The notes beneath the pieces are model-generated. The model ran no database searches and was not told the DNA's origin. It was given only the letters and a program-made list of their open reading frames with translations. This document shows, in pieces, positions 32,336 to 43,800 of a stretch of 64,000 nt of DNA. The DNA comes from Achatina immaculata (lineage: Eukaryota > Mollusca > Gastropoda > Stylommatophora > Achatinidae). Position 1 is the stretch's first letter. Each line of letters opens with the position of its first letter. The stretch lies in the NCBI GenBank assembly GCA_009760885.1, contig CM019718.1:23404633-23468632 (forward strand), in the 5' to 3' direction. A program made the translations under genes and the position numbers.

Positions 32336-33140
32336 CAGTACCTCGTGGTGGGCAGTTGTTCTTGAAGTAACATTTGGTGCCCCTAGAACACAATCTGCAA
32401 AAATAAAAGAGGTACGTTATTTTAAGATATTAATTGCTAAAAAAGAGTTATTAAAAAGATCGTATCTATTTTTTCAACAATAAAAATACAATGTTATATA
32501 AATGTGGCTGTAAAATCATCTACCTGGTACACTTGTGTTTATGGAAAATACCTGTAAAAAAGGAAAATATATGACCACAATGACAGACACACAAAAGTCT
32601 GTGTATACACCGTTGTCAGTTTATTACAGAAACCAGGACATTCATGTCAAAACCAATCCAGTGTACACGAGAATACATCAGAGATGAAAGCAATTAACTG
32701 AAAGAAGAAAACAACTTTTTTTTCTCTTTCTATGGCCTGTTTCCCTGATTATGTTTAATTCTGACAGGTCATTCTGGCATAAACTTGAACACTTCTTTCC
32801 GTACTTTCTTTTACCTGGGTCAGTCAGAGATAAACGAACATTTAGAAGTACCTGGCAGTACAGAACTTCACCTGTTGTTGTTCTATCTCTCTGGCTCTAA
32901 AAGCAGCCTGTTCTATGCAGCTGTTGCGATGAGCTGTTAAAGCATAACTTTGTACCGAATGGGGAGTAGGTTACGGCAGTTGTTCGTGCTGACCTTGAAT
33001 AGAGCTACTGCTCAGAAAGAACTACAAGGCATCTTTAGCAGACTTCACATCTACGAGAGCTATAGCGAACCCTGTCCCACTAGCTAGCTAGGCTGAGCCT
33101 GTCATTGGCGGCACCAACGGAGATGTAGGACAGGATCAAG
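32336..33140. other. No feature recognised
   Basis: AT-rich unique-looking sequence. Confidence 0.5.
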
Positions 33141-34042
33141 GTCAACTATGGTTCCCCAACCCTGATACTAGTATGTCATCAATGGTTTGTCAACCCTGAC
33201 ACTTGTATGTCAGCTATGGTTTGCCAATCCTGACACTTGTATGTCAGCTATGGTTTGTCAACCGTGACACTTGTATGTCAGCTATGGTTTGCCAACCCTG
33301 ACACTTGTATGTCAGCCATAGTTTTCCAACCCTGACACTTGTATGTCAGCTATGGTTTGTCAACCGTGACACTTGTATGTCAGCTATGGTTTGCCAACCC
33401 TGACACTTATATGTCAGCTATGGTTTTCCAACCCGGACACTTGTATATCAGCTATGAATTGTCAACCCTGACACTTGTATGTCAGCTATGGTTTGCCAAC
33501 CATGACACTTGTATATCAGCTATGGTTTTCCAACTATGACACGTGTATGTCAGCTATGGTTTTCCAACCATGACACTTGTATATCAGCTATGGTTTTCCA
33601 ACTATGACACTTGTATATCAGCTATGGTTTTCCAACCACGACACTTGTATATCAGCTATGGTTTTCCAACCATGACACTTGTATGTCAGCTATGGTTCGC
33701 CAGCGCTCACACTAGTATGTCAGCAATGGTTCCCCAGCCATGGCACTAGTTTGTCAGCAATTATCGTTCGTCAACCCTGACACTTGTATGTCAGCAATGG
33801 TTCCCCAGCACTGACATTAGTATGTCAGTAATTACCGTTCGCCAACCCTGACACTTGTATGTCAGCAATGGTTTCCCAGCCCTGACACTAGTGTATCAGC
33901 AATTATAGTTCGCCGACTCTTACACTAGTATATCAGGAATGGTTCCCCAGCCATGACACTAGTATGTCAGCTATGGTTCGCCAGCCCTTACACTAGTATG
34001 TCAGCTATAGTTCGCCAACCCTGACACTAGTATGTCAGCTAT
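33141..34042 (+). repeat. Minisatellite, 34-bp unit, about 26 copies
   Basis: ACACTTGTATGTCAGCTATG plus GTTTGCCAACCCTG. Diverged and longer variants (TCAGCAATTATCGTTCGCC) appear from about 33690 onward. Confidence 0.95.
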
Positions 34043-34115
34043 GCGTCGCTGCCCGCGTCTTCACCTCATACAAGTAGAAATTTACTACATCCAATAATAA
34101 GGAGCCAGACACAGT

Positions 34116-34222
34116 ACGTGCACCCCAACTTCATAAATGGGAATATCAATTTCCATCCTTATCATTCACTTCACAATACGTGCACCCCAACTTCATAAAT
34201 GGGAATATTAATTTCCATCCAG
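34116..34222 (+). repeat. Two-copy 62-bp direct repeat
   Basis: ACGTGCACCCCAACTTCATA begins at 34116 and again at 34178, each followed by the same ATTTCCATCC stretch. Confidence 0.9.
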
Positions 34223-34225
34223 ACA

Positions 34226-34849
34226 GTCAAATTCTGTTATAAATATATAAAAGGTAATCTTGGACTGAATGTTAAACAACTAGAATGGTGAATAATTATA
34301 CATACCATTAATATGTGAGTGATTTAAAGACTGACTGAATTTTTGCTTAATGATCTTCTAATATTTGCGAACTTAGTTCCATAGAGGTTGCATCCAGCGC
34401 TGATGTAAAGCAATTGTAGCTTTTTTCCAACCAAAAAAGCATCTAGGAAAGTGACGTTAATGCTCTTTTTTTTTCTCTCACGAACTGTTGATACACTAGA
34501 AGGGTACAACGTCTAGCCGCCTTTAGCTCCCTAGTTTCAAAAACAGCAACATATCAATTTTTTTTTTTACATCAGATTGACAATAGCACCCAAACTGTAT
34601 TCGGGCCACCTGTTTATTGGGAAAGAAGACTGCACTAACTACTTCGCTATTCTCGCACTCAACGATGTGGTGAAGATCATGAAGCAAAAATTTTTCAGGG
34701 AAATGACAGAGAGTTCTGGTGGTTTTCTGTAGCCTCCAGGATGGATTCTTAAGTCCCCCCCCCCCGCCCCCTTTTGTGGCCAAGACTGATCTCAGGAGAT
34801 AGAGTCACTGCAGTCAAGGCAATCCCATGTCTGCTATCCGTGCCGTAAC
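34226..34849. other. No feature recognised
   Basis: Contains a C-run at 34757-34765. A minus-strand ORF (34523-34783) starts across it and has no motif. Confidence 0.45.
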
Positions 34850-35108
34850 CAAGGTAAACAAAATGTAACCCTGTCATGCCTTAGAGGCACATAGGGATAT
34901 GGTGTTAGTTCCCATATTTTCCTTGACCTGTCAGCACACTAGAGGGTGATGTGGTCAGCATCACGCCTGGCTACCTTTCCTTCCCCAACTCCAGAAGAAG
35001 TCCGGTACTCACTTCTACAGTTGGGTGACTGGTGCGCCTCTGGCCGGATTCGAACCCCTGACCTTCGTCATGAGAGACCAGCGCACTAACCACTTCGCCA
35101 CCCAAACG
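34850..35108 (-). mobile_element. tRNA-derived SINE, best single-copy example
   Basis: The minus strand starts GGGTGGCGAAGTGGTTAGTG (A box) and has GGGGTTCGAATCCGGCC (B box) about 35 bp on. The cloverleaf-like order TGGCGAAGTGG...GTCTCTCATGACGAAGGTC...GGTTCGAATC is that of a tRNA-related pol III promoter. The body contains GGCGTGATGCTGACCACATC and CTCTAGTGTGCTGACAGGTC. Length about 260 bp. I use it as the reference for the other copies at 15963, 16583, 27821 and 38346. Confidence 0.88.
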
Positions 35109-35216
35109 AGTTTATCTTAATCAGACGTAAGAACATCGATCTCTATAATCAGGAAATAACGAAACTATAACTGGGATACATGATCATTGCAAGAGACTGG
35201 TACTAGCGTAGATTCT

Positions 35217-35396
35217 TGGCAGGCTGTGACAGTCCCGTTGTCAGGCTGTGACAGTCCCGTTGTCAGGCTGTGACAGTCCCGTTGTCAGGCCATGACAGTC
35301 CCGTTGTCAGGCTGTGACAGTCCCGTTGTCAGGCTGTGACAGTCCCGTTGTCAGGCTGTGACAGTCCCGTTGTCAGGCTGTGACAGTTCTGTTGTC
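35217..35396 (+). repeat. Minisatellite, 22-bp unit, 8 copies
   Basis: CAGGCTGTGACAGTCCCGTT plus GT, almost perfect. Confidence 0.96.
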
Positions 35397-35424
35397 ATAT
35401 TTTCCCACGATAACGAATAGCCAT

Positions 35425-36040
35425 ATGGTTATGGCTACAGAAAGTGGCTGGATATCTGGATATCATGTTAAAGAGGATCATGCGCTTACAGACATCAGAT
35501 GTGAATGTTGGAATAAACAGCAGCGGACGAGGAGAGTAACCTGTACAAAATTACAGATAATAACTTAGAGCCATGACCGTACCTCCAACGCTGCGACAGT
35601 CAAGCATCGCCAAGTTTACAGATAAAGGTTACCTTGTAATGTAGTGTTACCGCGAAGCAGCAGAGCCTGGTAGAAGACGTCATAGGAGACTCCAGACCAT
35701 TAGTCAGCTAAGACTCCAGACCATTAGTCAGCTAAAACTCCAGACCATTAGTCAGCTAAGACTCCAGACCATTAGTCAGCTAAGACTCCAGACCATTAGT
35801 CAGCTAAGACTCCAGACCATTAGTCAGCTAAGACTCCAGACCATTAGTCAGCTAAGACTCCAGACCATTAGTCAGCTAAGACTCCAGACCATTAGTCAGC
35901 TAAGACTCCAGACCATTAGTCAGCTAAGACTCCAGACCATTAGTCAGCTAAGACTCCAGATCATTATTCAGCTAAGACGAATCTCTGTTTTTACCCCCAC
36001 GGGTTCTTCAGTCTCCAAAGAAAGTGAACGTAAAGCCTTA
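35425..36040 (+). repeat. Unnamed repeat L, copy 1, with internal array
   Basis: Aligns block by block with 38885-39915: GGCTACAGAAAGTGGCTGGA, TATC(T/C)GGATATCATGT, TTACAGA(C/T)AT(C/T)AG, ACA(G/A)CAGCGGA, CCTG(T/C)ACAAAATT, a GCCAAGTTTACAGATAAAGG-like block, then ACGTCA and GACTC. Here the final GACTCCAGACCATTAG motif is amplified (next entry), while the TTACAGACATCAG motif is single. Confidence 0.85.
35687..35979 (+). repeat. Minisatellite, 24-bp unit, about 12 copies
   Basis: GACTCCAGACCATTAGTCAG plus CTAA. Nearly perfect. The paralogous place in repeat L copy 2 (about 39858) has one copy only: GACTCTACACCATTAGACGG. Confidence 0.96.
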
Positions 36041-36733
36041 CTTTGAACATCACAAAGACAGAGACTATGGTTATATCTAAGAAACAGAATCCACCAACAT
36101 GCAGTATAAAATTAAACGGAACTGTTCTAAAGCAGGTGCAGAAATTCAAATACCTTGGAGCAGTAATAACTTCAGATGGGAAATGCAGAACAGAAATTAG
36201 GAACAGAATAGGCCAAGCAAAGACTGCATTTCAGAGAATGAGAAACATATTAGCCAACACATCTTTATCAATGAATATTACAAAACAAGTCCTAAAATGC
36301 TATATTGAACCTATCTTGTTATATGGAAGTGAATCATGAACAATAGGCAGGTCTGCACAAAAATCACTGGAAGCAGCAGAAATGTGGTTTATTAGAAGAA
36401 TGTTGCGAATCCCCTGGACAGCAAAAATAACTAATGAAGAATGTATGAGAAGAACTGGAGAGACCAAAAAAAAAATCTTGTCAAAAAGATAAGAGAGAGA
36501 CAATGTATTTTCATAGGACATGCAATGAGAAGAGGGGGCATTGAAAATATTATAACAACAGGAAAAATAGAAGGAAGAAGATTACGAGGAAGACCAAGAG
36601 AAATGATACTGGACAGTCTGACGGGATGGTGTGAGAGGAGATCACTAACTAAGGTGATGGCCTGCATGAAGGATCGTGTACTCCGGAGAAGCATTATAGC
36701 CAACGCCAGTCGGCACGGCACCTGATGATGATG
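36041..36733 (+). pseudogene. RTE family B ORF2 C-terminus with (GATGAT) tail
   Basis: The frame at 36043-36339 reads MNITKTETMVISKK, then FKYLGAVITSDGKCRTEIRNRI, then LKCYIEPILLYGSES; a TGA at 36337 replaces the expected Trp. It continues TIGRSAQKSLEAAEMWFIRRMLRIPW to about 36460, then frame-shifts at an A-run into FIGHAMRRGG, GRRLRGRPREMILDSLTGWC and ASRHGT. This is the region downstream of the RT catalytic core in RTE-type ORF2. It ends in GATGATGATG. Inactive. Confidence 0.88.
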
Positions 36734-37619
36734 GGTTCTTCATGGCACTGCTTTAATGATCTATCCTGATAGAATGGTTAATTTTGTAACAGACTTCCGG
36801 TAATGTACTTTCAGTCAGTCATTTGCAACATTTCTTATTCTAAAGTCTGCGCCCGTTGTTTGGATTCTCAGACTGTCACAGTTTTTAATACTTTCCTGCC
36901 ATAGCCTAGAGTGTCATCTGTTGGTCACTGTGACAAACTGTTTATGTGACTGGAAGAATTTCTAACAGTTTTTTTTTTTAGCAAAAGAAACAACAACACA
37001 AAATTATTACCGCCTCTTCAGTGTCAGGAAATTAAACAAAGAAAGAAGTTATTGATTTCCTTGTCCAAACAAAAGCTAAAGGCTAACAGTCAACGGCCCT
37101 TTACAACCCAGTTAGACGCGAAGGGAGTGGAGTTTCACATTTTCATGTAAATAGTGAAATACGTTATTTTTAAAAAGTGTTATGCAGGTCTGGGTTTCGA
37201 TTGGAAGTTTTCAGCCCAAATCTCATCGGAAAGAGAAAAAAACATGATTGGAAGCTTTGGCTATTTGTGGCTGGGATTACGCAGAAATAATCTGGATGTC
37301 CCTTTCTTTATAAGGATTTTTTCCCATAAAATGAAAAGCATTGTTTAGAGGGTGAGTTGTAGAAGCTTGCTAAACCTGCCTCACTTACTTCCTGTAACCG
37401 GGCTCTCCAACTTCGATATCAGACCTCTTTGTTTTCTCACTTACCCGTATGTGGTGTAGCTCACACTGCCGGTGATAGCTTTCACCTGAGGGTAAGGATT
37501 ACTCATTTTCAGTGGATGAGTCTGCCACAAGCTGCGAAGTTTCAGCACTTAATTTCTCCTACCCACCTTCTGCCTTCACCTCAAGGGGCTATCGCATTCG
37601 GGCGGTCGGTGACTCCTAA
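36734..37619. other. No gene; one short dispersed motif
   Basis: 36828-36880 (CAACATTTCTTATTCTAAA then CGTTGTTTGGATTCTCA) matches 37999-38050, so a short dispersed repeat is present. Otherwise unrecognised. Confidence 0.5.
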
Positions 37620-37950
37620 CTGATAAGCTAGCGCCAGGATTGGCCAACCAAAGCCGACCAAGACCCTAACCCCCCACCTCTCCGTTGGTGCTTCCAGTAC
37701 CTTCTTCAGCCTGGCTAACAGTGCAGGGATATAGTCCCCCATGGCGGTGGAGTCTACTAAAGAAGTATTCACCCTCACTCCACCCCTCCCCCCCACACAC
37801 ACTTTTTAAGCTGCACTCTCAGGGAGTGAACACACACTCACACAACCTGTCTCCCCACAGAATACAATAGCACTTCAACATCTCCACAACATCGGCTACA
37901 AAAAAAATAGATTACCCTCGCATTTCCACTGAGATAGAATAATAACAATA
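37620..37950 (+). mobile_element. Interspersed repeat H, copy 2
   Basis: Same blocks as copy 1, with tail AATAATAACAATAACAAC followed by more (AAC/AAT). This supports a retroposon with a simple-repeat 3' tail. Confidence 0.75.
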
Positions 37951-38345
37951 ACAACAACAAAACTTACAGAACAATAACAATAACAACAAAAACTCATTCA
38001 TTTTCAACATTTCTTATTCTAAAATCTGCTCGCGTTGTCCGGATTCTCAAAATCTCATGGAATTCTATGATTGTACTACCGCAGGTTACTGGAAAAGATT
38101 TAACTCCACACAGACCTTCAGGAATAAGATATTTAAATCTTAGTTTCCAAGGCCTGACAGACAAAATAAGAGTTTGAAAAGTTGGAAATGATCTCTGAAA
38201 CAATACGTAAAGATGTAATAAGGAAAACGGCTGGAGTAAAACCGACACAGCCGCACTTAAGGAAACGTTCTGGATCACTGAATAAAACGGACCATGGTGA
38301 AAGCAGAGAACATGGTGGAAGTTTTGCTGTAAAAAGAAAATAAGT
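37951..38345. other. Short dispersed motif, otherwise unrecognised
   Basis: 37999-38050 matches 36828-36880 (see above). The minus-strand ORF 37994-38422 has no supporting motif. Confidence 0.4.
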
Positions 38346-38625
38346 GAAGACAGCAAGGGCGCTTGATGGCTTGCTCTCATGCGGCGGTTCAAATCCTGCC
38401 CGAGGCGCTCCCAGTCACCCATGTGTAGAGTTGGGTATCCTACTCCTTGTGGAGCTAGTGAAAGGACAGTTGGTTATTGTGGAGCTGGGGAAAGACAGTT
38501 GGTTATTGTGGAGCTGGGGAAAGACAGTTGGTTATTGTGCGATGCAGACCACACCGCCATCTAGGGTGTTGTCAGGTCAAGGACGTTATTGGGCGCTAAC
38601 AGCACATCCCAGAGTGTCACTGTGG
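38346..38625 (+). mobile_element. tRNA-derived SINE with a nascent triplication
   Basis: Plus-strand SINE: GGCGCTTGATGGCTTGCTC (A-box area), then GGTTCAAATCC at 38386-38396 (B box), then CCCATGTGTAGAGTTGGGTA and, further on, CACCGCCATCTAGGGTG and TTGTCAGGTCAAGGACG, matching the tail of the reference SINE. In the middle GGACAGTTGGTTATTGTGGA is present three times at about 29-bp spacing. Confidence 0.8.
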
Positions 38626-38884
38626 CGGCGGCGTGGTAGATCTGCGAAGGTGGTATATATCTTCATGTGATAATTCACTGTTAAATTACCTGGCTCTAAT
38701 TTTTACACCTATTTCTGCATCAGTACCGAAATGAACACACAGTTCATTACTATTTCAGAGATGCAAAATAAAAAAAAAACTTTCCACACACACACACACA
38801 CAAACAAGAGAAACAAAACACAAATTTAGCAACTAATATATATTCCCACTATTAGAGAAAAATATTCGTGACAGAAGCTAAAAA

Positions 38885-39915
38885 CTGGCTACAGAAAGTG
38901 GCTGGATATCCGGATATCATGTGATGGAGGAGCCTCTTTTTACAGATATTAGCTGTGAGTGTTCCTATGTTTACAGATATTAGCTGTGAATGTTCCTATG
39001 TTTACAGATATCAGCTGTGAATGATCCCATGTTTACAGATATTAGCTGTGAATGTTCCCATGTTTACAGATATTAGCTGTGAATGTTCCCATGTTTACAG
39101 ATATTAGCTGTGAATAATCCTATGTTTACAGATATTAGCTGTGAATGATCCCATGTTTACAGATATTAGCTGTGAGTGTTCCTATGTTTACAGATATTAG
39201 CTGTGAACGTTCCTATGTTTACATATATTAGCTGTGAATGTTCCTATGTTTACAGATATTAGCTGTGAATGTTCCTATGTTGACAGATATTAGCTGTGAA
39301 TGTTCCTATGTTTACAGATATTAGCTGTGAATGTTCCTATGTTTACAGATATTAGCTGTGAATATTCCTATGTGTACAGATACTAGCTGTGAATGTTCCT
39401 CTGTTTACAGATACTAGCTGTGAATGTTCCTCTGTTTACAGATACTAGCTGTGAATGTTTCTATGTTTACAGATATTAGCTGTGAATGTTCCTCTGTTGA
39501 CAGATACTAGCTGTGAATGTTCCTCTGTTGACAGATACTAGCTGTGAATGTTCCTCTGTTGACAGATACTAGCTGTGAATGTTCCTCTGTTGACAGATAC
39601 TAGCTGTGAATGTTCCTCTGTTTACAGATACTAGCTGTGAATGCTGTAATAGACAACAGCGGATGACACCAGGTCCCGACATATAAAGGGAAGAGAAGGA
39701 AACCACCTGCACAAAATTCCAGATGTTAATTTACAAGCATCACCCTCACTGCTGCTACACCAAGCTTGGCTAGCTTACTGACAAAGGTAAACCTCGTAAT
39801 GCAGTGCTAGTTTGGACCAGCAGCACATGGTAAAAGGACGTCAACATTTGTGTAAGGACTCTACACCATTAGACGGTCTCTTTGAAAGAAGTCCATTTAG
39901 GGACTTTGAACACCC
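38885..39915 (+). repeat. Unnamed repeat L, copy 2, with internal array
   Basis: Paralogue of 35425-36040 (shared blocks listed there). In this copy the TTTACAGATATTAGCTGTGA segment is amplified about 23 times, while the GACTCTACACCATTAG motif is single. The class of repeat L is unknown. Confidence 0.85.
38936..39645 (+). repeat. Minisatellite, 31-bp unit, about 23 copies
   Basis: TTTACAGATATTAGCTGTGA plus ATGTTCCTATG. A CTCTGTTGACAGATACTAG subtype is clustered at the right (39480-39600). Confidence 0.96.
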
Positions 39916-40344
39916 GCACAAGCAAACGAAATGGGGGATTTTGATGAGTTCAGAAGAGAAATAAAGTTAATTATCGGCTCCTTAAAACAGCTCGAGACAA
40001 GAAGGCGAGATTTTGGAGCCATTTATTTTCCGAAGAGAAGGCCCTAGAGAAATTATTTTTCTGATGGAAAGGTTGTGAAGAAATTTATTTTCTGATGGGA
40101 AAATTCTCTATAAATTTCTTTTTTAATGACAAGACTGGGAAGAAAATTTATTTTCCGGAATCGTAAAAAAAAAAAAAATGGTCTGTCCCAAAGCCTCTTC
40201 GAAAAAAAAAGAGGAACTTCAGATAATCTGAAATCCCCGGGGATTGCAAAGGAAAAGCACAAAGAAGAGAAAAGAAACAGATTTCTGGAATTGTTGGTCA
40301 AGTGGGACACATGAGAAAGAAAGATAATTCCTCTCCCTCCCCCT
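39916..40344. other. No feature recognised
   Basis: Loose recurrence of AATTTATTTTC(T/C)GATGG near 40050-40160; A-runs. ORFs on both strands here lack motifs. Confidence 0.4.
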
Positions 40345-40413
40345 TCCTTTCTTCTGAACATGATGGTGAAATGTGGATTTTGCAGCATAGAAAATATTTC
40401 CTCCTCTTATCCA
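40345..40413 (+). repeat. Flank shared with 43731-43800
   Basis: GAACATGATGG then GAAATGTGGATTTTGCAGCA then TAGAAAATATTTCCTCCT, almost identical to the sequence before the other 37-bp array. Confidence 0.85.
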
Positions 40414-41364
40414 TCACCACTATTATTTCTTGTACTAAAATTTGTGGACCTTACCACTATTATTTCTTGTACTAAAATTTGTGGACCTTACCACTATTAT
40501 TTCTTGTACTAAAATTTGTGGACCTTACCACTATTATTTCTTGTACTAAAATTTGTGGACCTTACCACTATTATTTCTTGTACTAAATTTCGTGGACCTT
40601 ACCACTATTATTTCTTGTACTAAAATTTGTGGACCTTACCACTATTATTTCTTGTACTAAAATTTGTGGACCTTACCACTATTATTTCTTGTACTAAAAT
40701 TTGTGGACCTTACCACTATTATTTCTTGTACTAAAATTTGTGGACCTTACCACTATTATTTCTTGTACTAAAATTTGTGGACCTTACCACTATTATTTCT
40801 TGTACTAAAATTTGTGGACCTTACCACTATTATTTCTTGTACTAAAATTTGTGGACCTTACCACTATTATTTCTTGTACTAAAATTTGTGGACCTTACCA
40901 CTATTATTTCTTGTACTAAAATTTGTGGACCTTACCACTATTATTTCTTGTACTAAATTTCGTGGACCTTACCACTATTATTTCTTGTACTAAAATTTGT
41001 GGACCTTACCACTATTATTTCTTGTACTAAAATTTGTGGACCTTACCACTATTATTTCTTGTACTAAAATTTGTGGACCTTACCACTATTATTTCTTGTA
41101 CTAAAATTTGTGGACCTTACCACTATTATTTCTTGTACTAAAATTTGTGGACCTTACCACTATTATTTCTTGTACTAAAATTTGTGGACCTTACCACTAT
41201 TATTTCTTGTACTAAAATTTGTGGACCTTACCACTATTATTTCTTGTACTAAAATTTGTGGACCTTACCACTATTATTTCTTGTACTAAAATTTGTGGAC
41301 CTTACCACTATTATTTCTTGTACTAAAATTTGTGGACCTTACCACTATTATTTCTTGTACTAAA
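40414..41364 (+). repeat. Minisatellite, 37-bp unit, about 26 copies
   Basis: ACCACTATTATTTCTTGTAC plus TAAAATTTGTGGACCTT, nearly perfect. A variant unit (AATTTCGTGG) occurs twice, ten units apart (about 40584 and 40954), which suggests a recent duplication of a ten-unit block. Confidence 0.97.
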
Positions 41365-42409
41365 GATTATAAACATAAAGCAACACATAAAACAGAGAAG
41401 CACAATCTCCAATAACTATTCAGACATAATGACTGATATGATGATGATGATATCTAGAATTACAATGTTATTGCTTTCAACTCGTCGCAAATTATAAGTA
41501 CAATGTACTTTAGTGTGCCTCACATTACAAATGGACGTTTTTCGTGTGAACCGACAGTTTCTTCAGCCAGTGGAGTGCCCATGCTATTTTGCCTCTACCA
41601 AGTAGACCTAGCTATCCAGCATCTTATTTGGTCTAGCAGACAATCCCTGTCCTCCGTCTTTGCACTCTACTCTTTGGAGACTCATTTGTTTGCTTTTTCA
41701 TTGATTTTGTGTCACTTCAGTAATATTACAGCGTTCCATTGAATATTTTCTTTGTCCGCGGGCTGTGGACTTGAATGGTTTAATCTTTCATTCCTCGGTT
41801 CCTGTATTATATAGTTAATTCTACCTGGTAACAAAGTATTGCAAAGCATGCTGACAGATCACGTCGACTCAGAAATTCATTGCTTTTCTTGTTGTTTAAT
41901 TTTCTTTTAGTTTACAGCACTTCTAGCGCAGCTTCTGACTGTTTTCTTACTGTTTGTCATTTGTTCTCTGCCTCCTTGTTTCGGTTGAATTATTAAATGG
42001 GTCAGAAAATACACACAAAGGGAACCAACGCACATTCATTAAACATCACAGAATATTAGAATCATGGCTTTTTTTTTTTTTTTGGTTTCAACTTGAAAAC
42101 AAAACAGGCTTCGACAATGTAGACGAAAACATGCTTTTATTATTATTGTTAATATTTTTGTTTCGATGATCCCGTGTGATTACTGCTAGTAATACAATGG
42201 TAAAGGTAGCTGGTACTAGAATAACAGAAGAACAGTTCTTTAATCTACGCCGCGTCAGTAGTAACAGGAAGATGGGGTAAACGTTAGAGGATGTTGAGTT
42301 TAGAAAGAAAGGTCTAAATCTCTAGCACTGAGAGGAAGGCTCAGGAGAGAAATGAACGGATAACTGCAAACTAATAGTTCTTGGTGTATGTTTCTGTTTG
42401 TAGAGGGTT
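41365..42409. other. No feature recognised
   Basis: Short ATGATG run at 41440, T-run at 42069. ORF 41503-41742 has no motif. Confidence 0.45.
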
Positions 42410-42712
42410 GAGCCGAATGTGAGAAAGATGGGACTGCTGTGATAGCCACCTGAGTGTGACAAAGATGGGACTGCAGTGAGAGCAAGCTGAATGTGACAAA
42501 GATGGGACTGCTGTGAGAGCAAGCTGAATGTGACAAAGATGGGACTGCTTTGAGAGCCAGCTGAATGTGAGAAAGATGGGACTGCCGTGAGAACCAGCTG
42601 AATGTGACAAAGATGGGACTGCTTTGAGAGCCAGCTGAATGTGAGAAAGATGGGACTGCTTTGAGAGCTAGCTGAATGTGAGAAAGATGGGACTGCTTTG
42701 AGAGCTAGCGAA
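42410..42712 (+). repeat. Minisatellite, 37-bp unit, 8 copies
   Basis: GAATGTGA(C/G)AAAGATGGGAC plus TGCTGTGAGAGCAAGCT. Unrelated in sequence to the other 37-bp arrays. Confidence 0.95.
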
Positions 42713-43730
42713 TCAGTGTCTCAGTCATAGTAAAGGTCTCCTGTGAAGAACTGTATTGGCTTTTTGAGAAAGTTAGCGAAGAAGAAGAAGAAAGCCTCAA
42801 CAGATTTTTTAAAAAAGAACAAAAAAATTAACTAATGTCTAACAGTCACATATTTAATACAATAATTAAAATCGTATCCGAAGGAAAAGAAAGAAAAAGA
42901 GTCATAGAATGACAACGATCTTCATGAATGGACAAGAGAAAGAGATGGACTAGATTCAACTTGCCCAGGTTTGTTGTCACCACAAAGGACAGAATAAACA
43001 GGTGGGCCATTACAGCCAACCTTCCCTGGTGAGATGACACGTGATATACATGTCAGGAATTAATTAGACACAATTTATTAACACAAGATGCCCCATCAAT
43101 TATTCTTTGTAAGTTACCGAACGTTTCCCTTATCAGCCATGCACGGATTTGATTCAGCTTTTAGAACTAAAGTATATAGTATACCCCCAAGGAATAGGAA
43201 TATTTCCGTTTCATTTACAGGGTCTTGAGCATCTCAGTCTTATAGCTGACCTATCACATAAAATGCCAGCGAACTTCAGAGAAGGAAAGACTGATCTTAC
43301 AGCGCTTTGGCCAGGTAACTTACAGCTGAAATACAGGTTGCTGTTGGCAATTTAATTAAATGTTGGAATAAGACCAGTTTGGGTATAAATCTCTTCTTCG
43401 TCTGATTAAATAAAAGCAACGGTAACTATCGGGCTTATTGCTCGTGAAAACGGAAACCATAAATCCACAGCAGCTGGACCGAAGGTCTTTCTACCGTTCA
43501 AAGGAAGAACCGATCCTCCAGATAAACATTAAAGTCTTTCAGCTCCCAGTATTATCGATTCCAGGCTTGGTATGGCAAAGCGACACCACACAGCCTTGCA
43601 TGTCAGGGGCCCATGAATCTGGTCTTATTTGCGTGGATGTAATGGAGACAATTGTGACGTAAAATATGACAATATTACCTGGTGATGCATACCGCATTCG
43701 ATGGTCCCTTCACGTTTTCATAACTCCCCC
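42713..43730. other. No feature recognised
   Basis: Unique-looking AT-rich sequence. Short ORFs at 43149-43355 and 43438-43662 are unsupported. Confidence 0.45.
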
Positions 43731-43800
43731 CCCCCTTCCTCTTAACATGAAGCGCGAAATGTGGATTTTTCAGCATAGAAAATATTTCCTCCTTTTATCA

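Noticed and set aside
35041..35108. Functional tRNA gene
   Set aside because: A and B boxes are present on the minus strand, but the stems do not pair well and the sequence continues into the SINE body that recurs elsewhere.
37994..38422. 142-codon minus-strand ORF
   Set aside because: Runs from unrecognised DNA into the SINE at 38346, so a coding function is unlikely.
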